This document shows, one piece after another, positions 1-7,939 of a stretch of 38,334 bases of DNA. Both the position numbers and the translations under genes were made by a program. Within the stretch, counting starts at the first letter, position 1, and every line of letters starts with the position of its first letter. This DNA is from a virus. The stretch spans positions 16,560 to 54,893 of IMG/VR virus record IMGVR_UViG_3300030389_003005, one strand, 5' to 3'. Below the pieces are notes generated by a model. It saw only the letters and a list, made by a program, of their open reading frames with translations, searched no databases and had not been told where the DNA came from.

Positions 1-303
1 ACTAATATTTTGGATACAGAACATTCTGAAATACCTCAAGAACATAAGTGTGCGCATATATTGGCTCTTAATAACGGGAATTATGCTGGTCAGCCTAACA
101 ATCGTTGCCTTTGGCACGTTAATAGTTATACTACTGACAACAGTTGGCCTGACTATAAAGTCCAAACTACTTACTGGGATGCAGAAGATACAAAATTAGT
201 AACAGAAGATTCTGATAATATGTTTTATGATATGCAAGAAAAGGATCAAGCAGAAGATTTAAGTTTTGAAAATAATGGTAAAAAAAATGAAGCTGACACG
301 TAA
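1..303 (+). CDS. unknown phage protein, 3' part only
   Basis: The reading frame is open from the first base and runs to a stop at 301-303, so the start lies upstream of the window; the TTG at position 10 is probably internal. The visible 100 residues contain an Asn/Trp/Tyr-rich stretch (ALNNGNYAG, CLWHVNSY, YWDAEDTKL) followed by an acidic, low-complexity tail. I do not recognise a family and see no catalytic motif. The 3' end overlaps the start of the endolysin gene by about 17 bases in another frame. Given what follows, it is the end of a virion- or packaging-module gene. Confidence 0.7.
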   Translation, partial: TNILDTEHSEIPQEHKCAHILALNNGNYAGQPNNRCLWHVNSYTTDNSWPDYKVQTTYWDAEDTKLVTEDSDNMFYDMQEKDQAEDLSFENNGKKNEADT

Positions 304-763
304 TTTTTCTTTAGCCGAGTTAATTAAATCAGACACAGCCATTAGGCGTGGGATTGATAATAATCCTAATGCTGATCAGATAGAAAAATTAAAATTATTA
401 TGTGAAAACATTTTGCAGCCAGTACGTGACCATTTTGGAAGAGTTTCTGTGACAAGTTGCTATCGTAGTCCAGAACTTTGTGTTGCCATAGGTTCGAGTT
501 TGACCAGCCAGCATTCACGTGCAGAGGCTGTTGATTTTGAATGTTTAGGCGTTGATAATGCGGAGGTCTTTGATTGGATTAAATCAAACTTAGATTGGGA
601 TCAAATGATCTTAGAATTCTATACACCTGGAGAACCTAATAGTGGATGGGTGCATTGCAGTTGGGTAGCAGATAATCCAAGAAAACAATTATTGCGGGCA
701 TACAGAGAAGATGGTAAGGTAAAATATAAACCAATAATTGGTAATGCAACAGATTTAACATGA
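287..763 (+). CDS. M15-family peptidase, probable endolysin
   Basis: A 158-residue D,D/L,D-type peptidoglycan peptidase (peptidase M15A-like) that would cut stem-peptide cross-links at lysis. It opens with the typical MKLTRNFSLAELIKS segment. The zinc ligands appear intact: His76 and Asp83 in SQHSRAEAVDF, and His123 in WVHCS, with Glu110 as candidate catalytic base. The usual Gly of the HxxGxAxD motif is Ala79 here, a mild deviation. ATG 287 is chosen because it gives the family's usual N-terminus; an in-frame ATG at 275 and a TTG at 266 are alternatives, and none has a strong ribosome site. No signal peptide is visible, so it would need the holin (candidate at 24081). It shares ATGA with the next gene. 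Confidence 0.85.
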   Translation: MKLTRNFSLAELIKSDTAIRRGIDNNPNADQIEKLKLLCENILQPVRDHFGRVSVTSCYRSPELCVAIGSSLTSQHSRAEAVDFECLGVDNAEVFDWIKSNLDWDQMILEFYTPGEPNSGWVHCSWVADNPRKQLLRAYREDGKVKYKPIIGNATDLT

Positions 764-1038
764 AAGATCCAAAAGTAGGTACAGGAAAAAAACCAAAAGG
801 CTCAGATCGAAGATTATACACTGATGAAAATCCGAGAGATACAGTCAGGATTAAGTTTAAAACAGATGCTGATGCAAGAGCTACAGCAGCAAAAGTAAAA
901 AAAGTTAACAAACCTTTTGCAAGAAAAATACAAATTTTGACTGTAATGGAACAGAGAGCTAAAGTTATGGGCAAAAGGGGAGTTGTAAACATTGCAAAAA
1001 AAGCCAAAGAATCCTTACGCAAAAGCCGTAAGGTCTAG
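760..1038 (+). CDS. small basic conserved phage protein
   Basis: A 92-residue, strongly Lys/Arg-rich protein. Its start codon overlaps the endolysin stop (ATGA), so it is probably translationally coupled. The central part (DENPRDTVRIKFKT, then alternating Ala/Lys) looks like one helix-rich unit; there are no Cys/His clusters or membrane segments. The style (basic, about 90 aa, near lysis and connector genes) is common in marine phage genomes, but I cannot name a function. Nucleic-acid binding is possible from charge alone. A 128-codon frame on the opposite strand across this gene is its shadow. Confidence 0.75.
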   Translation: MKDPKVGTGKKPKGSDRRLYTDENPRDTVRIKFKTDADARATAAKVKKVNKPFARKIQILTVMEQRAKVMGKRGVVNIAKKAKESLRKSRKV

Positions 1039-1135
1039 AACATTTCAATCAAAAGTGGTAGACTCTAAGAAGTTGTACAACCGGAAAAAGGATAAGTTAT
1101 ACACTTACAAAGCCCGGGCTATAAAGGAGGATTAA
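992..1135 (+). CDS. tiny basic protein, 47 aa, TTG start
   Basis: A 47-codon gene missed by length filters. It begins at TTG 992, nine bases after GGGGAG (977-982); an in-frame stop at 986-988 means no earlier start exists. It overlaps the 3' end of the preceding gene in another frame, and its TAA shares its last A with the next ATG (TAATG at 1133-1137). The product (KNPYAKAVRSRTFQSKVV, then KKLYNRKKDKLYTYKARAIKED) is very basic and resembles a type of short protein I associate with marine phages, with a FxxKVVxxKKxYxRKK pattern. It is probably nucleic-acid-associated, but the function is unknown. Confidence 0.65.
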   Translation: MQKKPKNPYAKAVRSRTFQSKVVDSKKLYNRKKDKLYTYKARAIKED

Positions 1136-1419
1136 TGGCAAAACAAGGACCATGTTGGGATGGATACGTGCAGAAGGGCATGAAGAAAAAAGGTAATAAG
1201 ATGGTGCCTAATTGTGTTCCTGCAGGTAAAAAAATTATAAAAGCTGCTATGGGTAGAGCCGCTTTTTCAGAAACAACTTCTAAAGCTCCTGGTACTAAAA
1301 TGATTCAAGAGCCTTATATAGGTTCGTATATGAAATCAGAATTAGCTGGTAAAAAAGTTAACAATCAATCCCTAGTAAATTACTATGGACCACTATTAAA
1401 AGGATTTAAAAATGGCTGA
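1135..1419 (+). CDS. small conserved phage protein with PCWxGY motif
   Basis: A 94-residue protein with an excellent ribosome site (AGGAGG at 1125-1130). The N-terminus carries the pattern GPCWDGYVQKGMKKKGNKMVPNCVP, two cysteines framing a basic loop, which recurs as a short motif in many phage and giant-virus proteins of unknown role. The remainder is basic and probably disordered. The two Cys could bind metal or form a disulfide, but nothing here proves it. It overlaps the next gene by 8 bases. Confidence 0.75.
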   Translation: MAKQGPCWDGYVQKGMKKKGNKMVPNCVPAGKKIIKAAMGRAAFSETTSKAPGTKMIQEPYIGSYMKSELAGKKVNNQSLVNYYGPLLKGFKNG

Positions 1420-1726
1420 GAGAAAAAAACCTGGTTTGATGGATCTTATAGATAGATTCGGCAAAGATCGTATTATTAGAGCTTTAAGACAAAGAAAATT
1501 TAGCAACAGAAAAAAAGCTGAAGAAAGAAAAACAGGACAAAAAAATTTTGGTTTTAACGCTGGTGGTGGAGCAGATATGGGAGCAAAGAAAAAAAAGAAA
1601 AAAAGTAAAGGACCTAAGGGATATGTCATGGGTGAAAGTTACGGAAATAGAGCAAAGATGGATTATGAACCTAGTGAAAGATTTAATAAAGGTGGATTAG
1701 CAGATTATTATAAGGATATAATTTAA
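1412..1726 (+). CDS. basic, lysine-rich small protein
   Basis: A 104-residue protein with a helical basic N-terminus (DLIDRFGKDRIIRALRQRKF), a poly-Lys tract near residues 59-66 and a Gly-rich middle. The last residues (ERFNKGGLADYYKDII) repeat a FNKGG-type motif also present in the large protein at 16460 (FNEGG), which may mark virion-associated proteins in this phage. The start overlaps the upstream gene and the TAA shares a base with the next ATG. Function unknown. Confidence 0.7.
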   Translation: MAERKKPGLMDLIDRFGKDRIIRALRQRKFSNRKKAEERKTGQKNFGFNAGGGADMGAKKKKKKSKGPKGYVMGESYGNRAKMDYEPSERFNKGGLADYYKDII

Positions 1727-2421
1727 TGGCAACATCAGGTACAACATCGTTTAACTTAAACATTGATGATATTATTCAAGAAGGATATCAAAGATGTGGT
1801 GTAAGAACAAACTCAGGGTATGATTTAAAATCAGCTAGAACTAGTTTAAATTTATTATTTGCAGAGTGGGGCAATAGAGGTGTTCATTTATGGAAAGTAG
1901 AATTAAATGAAAAATCATTAGTGTCGGGACAAGCTGCATATACTGTAAACGAGGATGTAAGTGATGTATTAGAAGCTTTTATTTCATCAAGTCTTACAGC
2001 ATCAGATAGTTCTTCAACGCAAGATGTTTCTTTAACTAAAATTGATAGATCTGCTTACGCTGCTTTACCTAACAAATTTTCTACAGGAACACCTGCACAA
2101 TATTATGTAGATAGACAAAAAAGACCTATTATAAATTTATACCAAACACCAGATTTAAATACTTATACTGCATTGAAGTATTATGTTATAAAAAGAATTG
2201 AAGATGCAGGTTCATATACTAATGATGCAGATGTAGCTTATCGATTTTTACCATGTATGGCTGCTGGTTTAGGATATTATTTATCAATGAAAATAAATCC
2301 ACAATTAGTTCAACAAAATAAAATTATTTACGAAGATGAATTAAAAAGAGCTCTAGACGAAGATGGTCAAAGAACCTCTGTTTATATTAGTCCACAATCG
2401 TTTTATCCTTCAGGAGTTTAA
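1726..2421 (+). CDS. head-completion / tail accessory protein (P22 gp4-like)
   Basis: A 231-residue protein starting IDDIIQEGYQRCGVRTNSGYDLKSARTSLNLLF followed by WGNRGVHLWKVE, the N-terminal pattern of P22 gp4-like tail accessory factors, which assemble below the portal and close the DNA channel. It has no signal peptide or catalytic motif, as expected for a structural adaptor. It is the first clear virion protein in the window and is followed by a second adaptor-type protein at 2870. Assignment rests on sequence pattern and position; it could be another connector family with the same role. Confidence 0.7.
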   Translation: MATSGTTSFNLNIDDIIQEGYQRCGVRTNSGYDLKSARTSLNLLFAEWGNRGVHLWKVELNEKSLVSGQAAYTVNEDVSDVLEAFISSSLTASDSSSTQDVSLTKIDRSAYAALPNKFSTGTPAQYYVDRQKRPIINLYQTPDLNTYTALKYYVIKRIEDAGSYTNDADVAYRFLPCMAAGLGYYLSMKINPQLVQQNKIIYEDELKRALDEDGQRTSVYISPQSFYPSGV

Positions 2422-2423
2422 TT

Positions 2424-2870
2424 ATGGCAACGTACGCAACAGGTAAAAGATCAAAAGCAATATCTGATAGATCGGGTATGGAATATCCATACGAAGAGAT
2501 GGTAAAAGAATGGAATGGTTCTTTAGTGCATTACACAGAATTTGAACCAAAGCATCCACAAATAAGACGAAGACGTACAACAGCTGATGCAATAGCACTT
2601 AGAAATCCAAGAGTAATGAAGTTTCAACAACCTTCACAACAATTTTTAAGAGATGGTGATGGCACTACTTCAGATAGTGGTGGAGCTTCAGTAGCTGTAG
2701 CAGACTTAAGTTTACCTGGTCAATTCGCTTTTAGAACACAAGAATTTCCTGTGATTAGAGATGGTGAAACTATAATTATGCAAAGTATGATTCCAGAAGA
2801 TCCAAGTATTCAAAATATTAGACGACAAGCAAGAGTTTTAGTTGGTTTAGTGGAGGTTAATATCACATAA
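2424..2870 (+). CDS. conserved virion-module protein
   Basis: A 148-residue protein preceded by CAGGAG eight bases from the ATG. The N-terminus (GKRSKAISDRSGMEYPYEEMVKEWNGSLVHYTEFEPKHPQ) looks like a recurring module found between the two connector genes of many marine podoviruses; in homologues as I recall them it includes metal-binding Cys, which are absent here. The C-terminus is β-rich (IRDGETIIMQ...RVLVGLVEV). Probably a connector-associated structural protein; no enzymatic motif seen. Confidence 0.65.
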   Translation: MATYATGKRSKAISDRSGMEYPYEEMVKEWNGSLVHYTEFEPKHPQIRRRRTTADAIALRNPRVMKFQQPSQQFLRDGDGTTSDSGGASVAVADLSLPGQFAFRTQEFPVIRDGETIIMQSMIPEDPSIQNIRRQARVLVGLVEVNIT

Positions 2871-3529
2871 TGTCAATAACACATTCAGATTTTTTAACAC
2901 AAGTTAGAGATTATACAGAGGTTGGTAGTTCTGTTTTGACTGATTCTATTATTCAAAATTTTATAAGACATGTTGAGTTAGACGTTGCAGGTAAAGTTGA
3001 TTATGATGATTTGAGAAAATATGCCACTTCTAATTTCACCGCTGGAAATAGGGCTGTGTCGATACCTGCTGATTCATTGGTCTTAAGATCTGTTCAACGA
3101 ATTGGTTCTGGAGGTGAAAGAAATTTCTTAGAAAAAAGAGATATTAGTTTTATCTCTGAATTTAATAGCACTGGCAAACAAGGCACGCCTAAGTATTTTG
3201 CTAACTATGATGATTTTAATATATTAGTGGCCCCAACACCTGCTGTAGCAGATACAATACAGATAAATTATATTAAAGATCCACCACAATTTACATCGAC
3301 AAATAACACTTTCTTATCTACATATCAGGAATCCATGTTATTACATGGTGTTCTTACAGAAGCTTATAGCTTTTTAAAAGGACCCGACAATCTATACAAC
3401 CTCTACAAAGGGAAGTATAATGAAGAATTACAAAATTTTGCCCTACAACAAATGGGTAGAAGAAGACGTGCGGAGTATGATGATGGTGTTATGAGAATAA
3501 AAATACCATCGCCTTCTCCAAACAATTAA
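2870..3529 (+). CDS. head-tail adaptor protein (SU10/gp11-like)
   Basis: A 219-residue protein with the adaptor pattern: a helical start (FLTQVRDYTEVGSSVLTDSIIQNFIRHVELDVAG), a central β-region with the SIPADSLVLRSVQRI segment, then a helical C-terminus (YQESMLLHGVLTEAYSFLKG, YKGKYNEEL). This is how phage tail-tube/adaptor proteins that dock under the portal look. TAATG overlap with the upstream gene suggests coupling; GGAGG lies about 12 bases upstream. A role as the ring connecting portal and nozzle (compare the protein at 11100) is inferred. Confidence 0.7.
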   Translation: MSITHSDFLTQVRDYTEVGSSVLTDSIIQNFIRHVELDVAGKVDYDDLRKYATSNFTAGNRAVSIPADSLVLRSVQRIGSGGERNFLEKRDISFISEFNSTGKQGTPKYFANYDDFNILVAPTPAVADTIQINYIKDPPQFTSTNNTFLSTYQESMLLHGVLTEAYSFLKGPDNLYNLYKGKYNEELQNFALQQMGRRRRAEYDDGVMRIKIPSPSPNN

Positions 3530-3546
3530 TTTAAAAGGAGGCCATT

Positions 3547-3999
3547 ATGGCAATAACAACAAACGCAATATGCAATTCATTTAAAAAAGAATTGCTAGAA
3601 GGAGCTCATAAATTTCAAGCAGCTCCAAACGGAAGCACATATAAACTTGCAATGTTTACTAACTCTGCAAGTTTAGGTAAATCAACTGTAGGATACTCTA
3701 CGTCAAATGAAGTTTCATCACCATCAGGATATTCTGCTGGCGGTAAAGCACTTGTTAACGTAGGAACATCTTTAGCAACTAATACAGCTATTACAGATTT
3801 TGCTGATCTTTCATTTGTCGGAGTGACTCTGACTGCTAGAGGAGCATTAATTTATAATACAACTACAAGCGGAGGTTCAAACACAACTGACGCTGTAGCA
3901 GTGTTAGATTTTGGCGGAGACAAAACTGCAACTTCAGGAACTTTTACAATTCAGTTCCCTGCATTTACTACATCCGCTGCGATTTTAAGAATAGCGTAA
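3547..3999 (+). CDS. conserved phage structural protein, ~150 aa
   Basis: A 150-residue protein preceded by a strong site (AAAAGGAGG) that suggests high expression. It begins AICNSFKKELLEGAHKF and contains TNEVSSPSGYSAGGKALVNV, DFADLSFVGVTLTARGALIYN and AVLDFGGDKTATSGTFTIQFP. This Gly/Thr-rich β-strand pattern belongs to a widespread family of short phage structural proteins, which I associate with tail, baseplate or appendage genes. No catalytic residues are visible. It starts the appendage block. Confidence 0.7.
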   Translation: MAITTNAICNSFKKELLEGAHKFQAAPNGSTYKLAMFTNSASLGKSTVGYSTSNEVSSPSGYSAGGKALVNVGTSLATNTAITDFADLSFVGVTLTARGALIYNTTTSGGSNTTDAVAVLDFGGDKTATSGTFTIQFPAFTTSAAILRIA

Positions 4000-4016
4000 T
4001 TTAAGGTCCTGAAGCT

Positions 4017-6269
4017 ATGGCAGACGTAAATTTTACAGTCACAGTAGCTTCAGGAAACCTATATGGGGGAGGGACTGGTAATGTCTATTATTTAGATGGT
4101 GCTAGAAATTCCTCTGGTCCAGGCACTATAACTTGGCAACCAGGAAAAAGTTATAGATTTGAACAAAGTGATTCTACTAATGATGGACATCCTTTAATTT
4201 TTTCATCAACGACCGCACAAGCAAATTATTTAACATCTGATGTTACTTATTATTTAGATGGTGCTACTACTTACGCTAACTATATTAATACAACAAATTT
4301 TAACGCTGCTACAACTAGATATGTTGAGGTAACTCCTACATCAGCAACAAGTTTTTATTATTTATGTTACGTTCATGGAATTGGAATGGGCGGTCTCATG
4401 GATCGAAAGACGCAATTAACTTACACAGTTACTGTAGCCACAGGCGATCTTTATCTTGGTGGAGGTGCTCAAGGTAACGTTTATTATTTAGATGGAGTTA
4501 GAGATATTGATTTAACTTGGGTTAAAAGTGGTGCTTTACGTTTTGATCAGTCTGCTTCAACTAATAATAATCATCCATTATTTTTTGCTACGCAAACATC
4601 TAACCCTCAATCTAACGTTTACAGCACAGGAGTAACTTATTTTTTAGATGGTGCAGTTTCGCAATCAACTTACACAAATACAACTAATTTTAATGCTGCT
4701 ACTGTTAGATATGTAGAAGTAGCTCCAGCTAGTGATGATACTTTTTATTATGCTTGTTGGGTACATGGAATTGGTATGGGTGGTGAGATTGACATTACTC
4801 AACAAACTTACGGAGCTTTATCGTGGGGCGTTGGTAACTATGGAGCACAAAATAACCAAACCATTATCGTATCAGGTATATCTGCCAGTTCTTCATTAGG
4901 CACTCAAACAATAGAATTAAATACTATTGAGCCTGCAACAGGTCAATCAGCAACACTTTCAGTTGGTGATTCATCAGTAGATCTTTTAAATAATGGTTGG
5001 GGTGCCAACACTTGGGGATTCAGTGAGTGGGGACAAATAGGTAATCTTGTTACAGGATCAGCTTTGGCTTCTAGTATTGGTGCTGCTGTTGCATCTATTG
5101 ATGTTGCAGTAACCACAACAGGACAGTCATTATCTACTTCTATAGGTGGTAATGTAATTTCTATAAATCAAACAATTGCAGTTACAGGTCAATCTTTAAC
5201 TAGTGCTATCGGTATATTAGATCCAACTCCTATTATTGTTGGATCGTCTATGACAACTTCAATTGGTAATGTCACTGCTGAAGGTGTTATAGAAGTTGGT
5301 TGGGGCGGTGATGCTTGGGGTTTAAATCAATGGGGCCAACTTAATGCTCCTACAGAGGCAGTAACAACTGCAGGATTATTACAAACTACTGCAGCAGCAG
5401 TAGCTTCAATTACGGCTAATGCAGATGTATCTGTAACTGGATCAGTAGCTACTATTGCACAAGGTGAAGATATTTCTGGAACATCACACACTGAAATAGT
5501 AACAACTGCAGGTTTACTGCAGATGTTCTCTGAATCAAGTGTGGTTGATATTGGTGTTCCTGCTACAGGTATTTCAGCATCAATGTCTGCAGGACAAGCT
5601 ACTATTGATGATACATTTTTAATTGGTGCAGGATGGGGTAGAGACACTTTTGGTAATTTAGGATGGGGTGTTAATTACTCTGCTATAAACTCAGCAGGAC
5701 TATCTTTAACATCATCAATAGGTAATGAATCACAAGTAGCCAATGCAAATGTTGCAGTAACAGGACAAGCACTTACATCAAGTTTCGGAACTTTCTCAAT
5801 TAAAGTAGATCAAGATATTTCAATTGTTGTATCTGAACACACATTAACCACTGCAGTAACTTCGGTTGCATTAGATCAAAATACTTTAGAAATTCTCACT
5901 GGTCAGTCTATGACCTTATCTTTAGGTGATGAGGCATCTGGATTATTCTTAGATGTTCCTGTAACTGGATCTGCCTTAACATCAGCTATAGGAAGCACAT
6001 CATTAGTACAAACAACAACTGAAGCTGTTACGGGTCAAGCTTTAGCTTCAAGTGTTGGTACTATTACTGAATTACCTCAATTATTAGTAGGAGTTACAGG
6101 GGTGGCTATGACTATGTCATTAGGATCTGAGGGTACAGTAGCCAATGCTATTGTTGTTCCAACAGGCCTGTCCTTGACAAGCTCTGTGGGCAGCCCTAAT
6201 ATAACGCCATGGCAAGAGGTTGATCTTGGTGTCAATAATACTTGGACTACAGTTGATTTGGCTGCTTAA
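4017..6269 (+). CDS. repetitive fibre-like protein with two cupredoxin-like domains
   Basis: A 750-residue appendage protein. Residues about 1-127 and 132-257 are tandem copies of a cupredoxin-like β-domain, each with a complete candidate type-1 copper set: His58, Cys117, His120, Met124 in copy 1 and His186, Cys247, His250, Met254 in copy 2 (CYVHGIGMGG and CWVHGIGMGG). The rest is a long array of short repeats of the form VTGQxLTSSIG, interrupted by Trp/Gly-rich blocks such as GWGANTWGFSEWGQ. There is no signal peptide. It lies just before two further tail-fibre genes, so a tail or capsid fibre role is likely. Copper binding is inferred from residues only; the domains may simply be an adhesive β-fold. 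Confidence 0.7.
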   Translation: MADVNFTVTVASGNLYGGGTGNVYYLDGARNSSGPGTITWQPGKSYRFEQSDSTNDGHPLIFSSTTAQANYLTSDVTYYLDGATTYANYINTTNFNAATTRYVEVTPTSATSFYYLCYVHGIGMGGLMDRKTQLTYTVTVATGDLYLGGGAQGNVYYLDGVRDIDLTWVKSGALRFDQSASTNNNHPLFFATQTSNPQSNVYSTGVTYFLDGAVSQSTYTNTTNFNAATVRYVEVAPASDDTFYYACWVHGIGMGGEIDITQQTYGALSWGVGNYGAQNNQTIIVSGISASSSLGTQTIELNTIEPATGQSATLSVGDSSVDLLNNGWGANTWGFSEWGQIGNLVTGSALASSIGAAVASIDVAVTTTGQSLSTSIGGNVISINQTIAVTGQSLTSAIGILDPTPIIVGSSMTTSIGNVTAEGVIEVGWGGDAWGLNQWGQLNAPTEAVTTAGLLQTTAAAVASITANADVSVTGSVATIAQGEDISGTSHTEIVTTAGLLQMFSESSVVDIGVPATGISASMSAGQATIDDTFLIGAGWGRDTFGNLGWGVNYSAINSAGLSLTSSIGNESQVANANVAVTGQALTSSFGTFSIKVDQDISIVVSEHTLTTAVTSVALDQNTLEILTGQSMTLSLGDEASGLFLDVPVTGSALTSAIGSTSLVQTTTEAVTGQALASSVGTITELPQLLVGVTGVAMTMSLGSEGTVANAIVVPTGLSLTSSVGSPNITPWQEVDLGVNNTWTTVDLAA
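4809..6210 (+). repeat. degenerate coding repeats in the fibre gene
   Basis: The 3' two thirds of the 750-aa gene encode a dozen or more imperfect copies of a short unit around VTGQ(S/A)LTS(S/A)(I/F)G spaced roughly 20-35 residues apart. Four Trp/Gly blocks punctuate them near 4811 (YGALSWGVGNYG), 4996 (GWGANTWG), 5300 (GWGGDAWG) and 5632 (GWGRDTFG). Such arrays are prone to expansion and contraction by recombination. Confidence 0.7.
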
Positions 6270-6281
6270 TAAATGTATAAT
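6253..6281 (+). promoter_or_regulatory. sigma70-type promoter before fibre gene
   Basis: TTGATT (6253-6258), 17-base spacer, TATAAT (6276-6281). It sits over the end of the repetitive fibre gene and 23 bases before the ATG at 6305, which has its own TAGGAG site. A perfect -10 and the same TTGAT -35 core recur at 16395 and 35538. Confidence 0.6.
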
Positions 6282-6304
6282 ATAGATAATTAGGAGAATT
6301 TTTT

Positions 6305-7000
6305 ATGTCAAGTTATTCAAGTGATTTAAAAATTGAATTGATGGTTACTGGCCAAAATGCCGGTACATGGGGTGACAAAACAAACACGAATTTAAATTTA
6401 GTTCAACAAGCAATTGCAGGTTATGAAGCTATTGATGTAGCATCATCTGATGTGGCACTTGTCATGACTGATGGAACAATTTCCAATGCAAGAAATGCTA
6501 CACTAAAACTTACAGGAACTTTAGCTGCAAATAGAACAGTAACTATTCCAAATAGTATTGAAAAAGTTTACAATGTTGTAGATGGAACTGATCATGCAGG
6601 ATACACTTTAACTTTTAAAACTGCATCTGGAACAGGTGTTCTTTTATGTGAGGGTAATTGCTATGTATTATATGCTGATGGAACAAATGTTGAAAAGGCA
6701 AATGAATACAGAAAATGGAGAACAATTACTGCATCAGAAACTATTCAAGCAGGTGCAAAATTATTTGTAGATACAACAGGTGGAGCTGTAACTGCTACAC
6801 TTCCTGCATCACCAGCAGTTGGTGATGAGGTTCACTTTATAGATTCAAGATTTAACTTTGATAGCAATGCGTTGACTGTAGGAAGAAATAGTTCTAAAAT
6901 TGCTAATGCGTCTTCAGACTTAGTTGTTAATACTGAAGGTGCAGGTTTTGGACTAGTTTACTCTGGCTCAAACGTTGGCTGGACTTATATGGAGAAATAA
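6305..7000 (+). CDS. tail fibre protein
   Basis: A 231-residue protein whose N-terminus (YSSDLKIELMVTGQNAGTWG followed by DKTNTNLNLVQQAI) is a well-known start of marine phage tail-fibre/receptor-binding proteins. It continues with β-rich segments (ATLKLTGTLAANRTVTIP, a FIDSRFNFDSNALTV segment) and ends with GSNVGWTYMEK, a typical fibre shaft/tip ending. TAGGAG lies upstream of the ATG. It follows a promoter-like sequence at 6253 and is paired with the collar protein next to it, so it probably contributes to host recognition. Confidence 0.75.
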   Translation: MSSYSSDLKIELMVTGQNAGTWGDKTNTNLNLVQQAIAGYEAIDVASSDVALVMTDGTISNARNATLKLTGTLAANRTVTIPNSIEKVYNVVDGTDHAGYTLTFKTASGTGVLLCEGNCYVLYADGTNVEKANEYRKWRTITASETIQAGAKLFVDTTGGAVTATLPASPAVGDEVHFIDSRFNFDSNALTVGRNSSKIANASSDLVVNTEGAGFGLVYSGSNVGWTYMEK

Positions 7001-7001
7001 T

Positions 7002-7556
7002 ATGTCAAATTATGAAGCAACTAGATATGATTTTACAGGAGCAAACCTTACAGGTATTGAAGGTATACCAACAGCTACTATTGTGCCGTGGTCATCTTCA
7101 TCTGTACCCTCAGGTTTTTTAGAGTGTGATGGATCAGCAGTATCAAGATCTACTTACTCAGCATTATTTGCAATTATAGGAACAACTTATGGAACTGGAG
7201 ATGGTGCATCCACTTTTAATGTACCTAATCTAGCTGACAACGTTGCTGTAGGAAAATCTAATAATAAAGCTCTAGCATCAACAGGTGGTGCAAACACTGT
7301 GACATCAACTGGAAACGTTGGAGGATCTACTGGAGCTCACACATTAACAACTGGTGAATTACCCTCACATACACACCCACAAGGAAACGCAGGGGGAGGT
7401 GGAGGAAACAGGGATGGTTATGCACCTAACCCAGCTGCTACGGGTTCTTCTGGTAGTGGTAGTTCACACTCACATAACATGAGTGCAACTTTTACAGGAG
7501 ATGCAACATCAGTGTTGCAACCATATTTGACAGTGATATATATTATTAAAACTTAG
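7002..7556 (+). CDS. phage tail-collar domain protein
   Basis: A 184-residue protein with a classical tail-collar domain at about residues 22-85 (IVPWSSSSVPSGFLECDG, then SRSTYSALFAIIGTTYG and GDGASTFNVPNL). The C-terminal half is Gly/Ser/His-rich (ELPSHTHPQG, SSHSHNMS) and ends QPYLTVIYIIKT, the usual end of these proteins; the His-rich loops resemble metal-coordinating fibre tips. The ATG at 7002 is preferred over an upstream in-frame start because GGAG lies about eight bases upstream and it follows the previous stop directly. Likely part of the tail appendage that contacts the host. Confidence 0.85.
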   Translation: MSNYEATRYDFTGANLTGIEGIPTATIVPWSSSSVPSGFLECDGSAVSRSTYSALFAIIGTTYGTGDGASTFNVPNLADNVAVGKSNNKALASTGGANTVTSTGNVGGSTGAHTLTTGELPSHTHPQGNAGGGGGNRDGYAPNPAATGSSGSGSSHSHNMSATFTGDATSVLQPYLTVIYIIKT

Positions 7557-7564
7557 GAGAAATT

Positions 7565-7939
7565 ATGCCAAATAAAAGTAAGTGGACAGTAATATTTGAT
7601 GATAAAAAAATTCTTAATCAAAGTGTAACAAACGAGGATGGATGGGCAACAGCCTACGAAATTGATGATGATGCCTTTTGGAATGATCCTAAATGGCAAG
7701 ATATAAATGCTATTCAATATATTGATGATGATAACGATCACAACGACTGCGTAGAAATGGTTCCAGGCACATTTGGTAGAAACAAAACTTATGCTGAATC
7801 AGGCTTAGGAGATTTTAGAGAACAATTTATTACAAAATGGGATGCAGCTCATCTGGCAAGATTACAACAAGATTGGGATAATGACGATAGAGATGAGTCT
7901 GAAAAAGGTGCAAGACCAACTTCTTACGTATCTCCTTAA
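7565..7939 (+). CDS. acidic protein of unknown function in fibre block
   Basis: A 124-residue, Asp/Trp-rich acidic protein with a good ribosome site (AGGAGAAATT before ATG). It has DDD/DDND runs and no hydrophobic segment. Position directly after fibre genes would suit a fibre-assembly chaperone or a small appendage subunit, but I recognise no family. Its stop overlaps the stop of the convergent oxygenase gene (shared TTAA at 7936-7939), and no terminator separates the two transcripts. Confidence 0.65.
   Translation: MPNKSKWTVIFDDKKILNQSVTNEDGWATAYEIDDDAFWNDPKWQDINAIQYIDDDNDHNDCVEMVPGTFGRNKTYAESGLGDFREQFITKWDAAHLARLQQDWDNDDRDESEKGARPTSYVSP

Noticed and set aside
636-1022. 128-codon frame on the minus strand with hydrophobic product
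   Set aside because: It lies opposite the Lys-rich gene at 760 and the end of the endolysin; poly-A/Lys codons read backwards give Phe/Leu, so the membrane-like look is an artefact.
4017-4790. Host-derived plastocyanin (auxiliary photosynthesis gene)
   Set aside because: The cupredoxin-like units are tandem, lack a signal peptide and are continuous with fibre repeats, so they are part of a structural protein and not a separate metabolic gene.
5327-5647. 106-codon minus-strand frame in the fibre gene
   Set aside because: It mirrors the repetitive coding sequence of the 750-aa gene, with no ribosome site or independent conservation signal.
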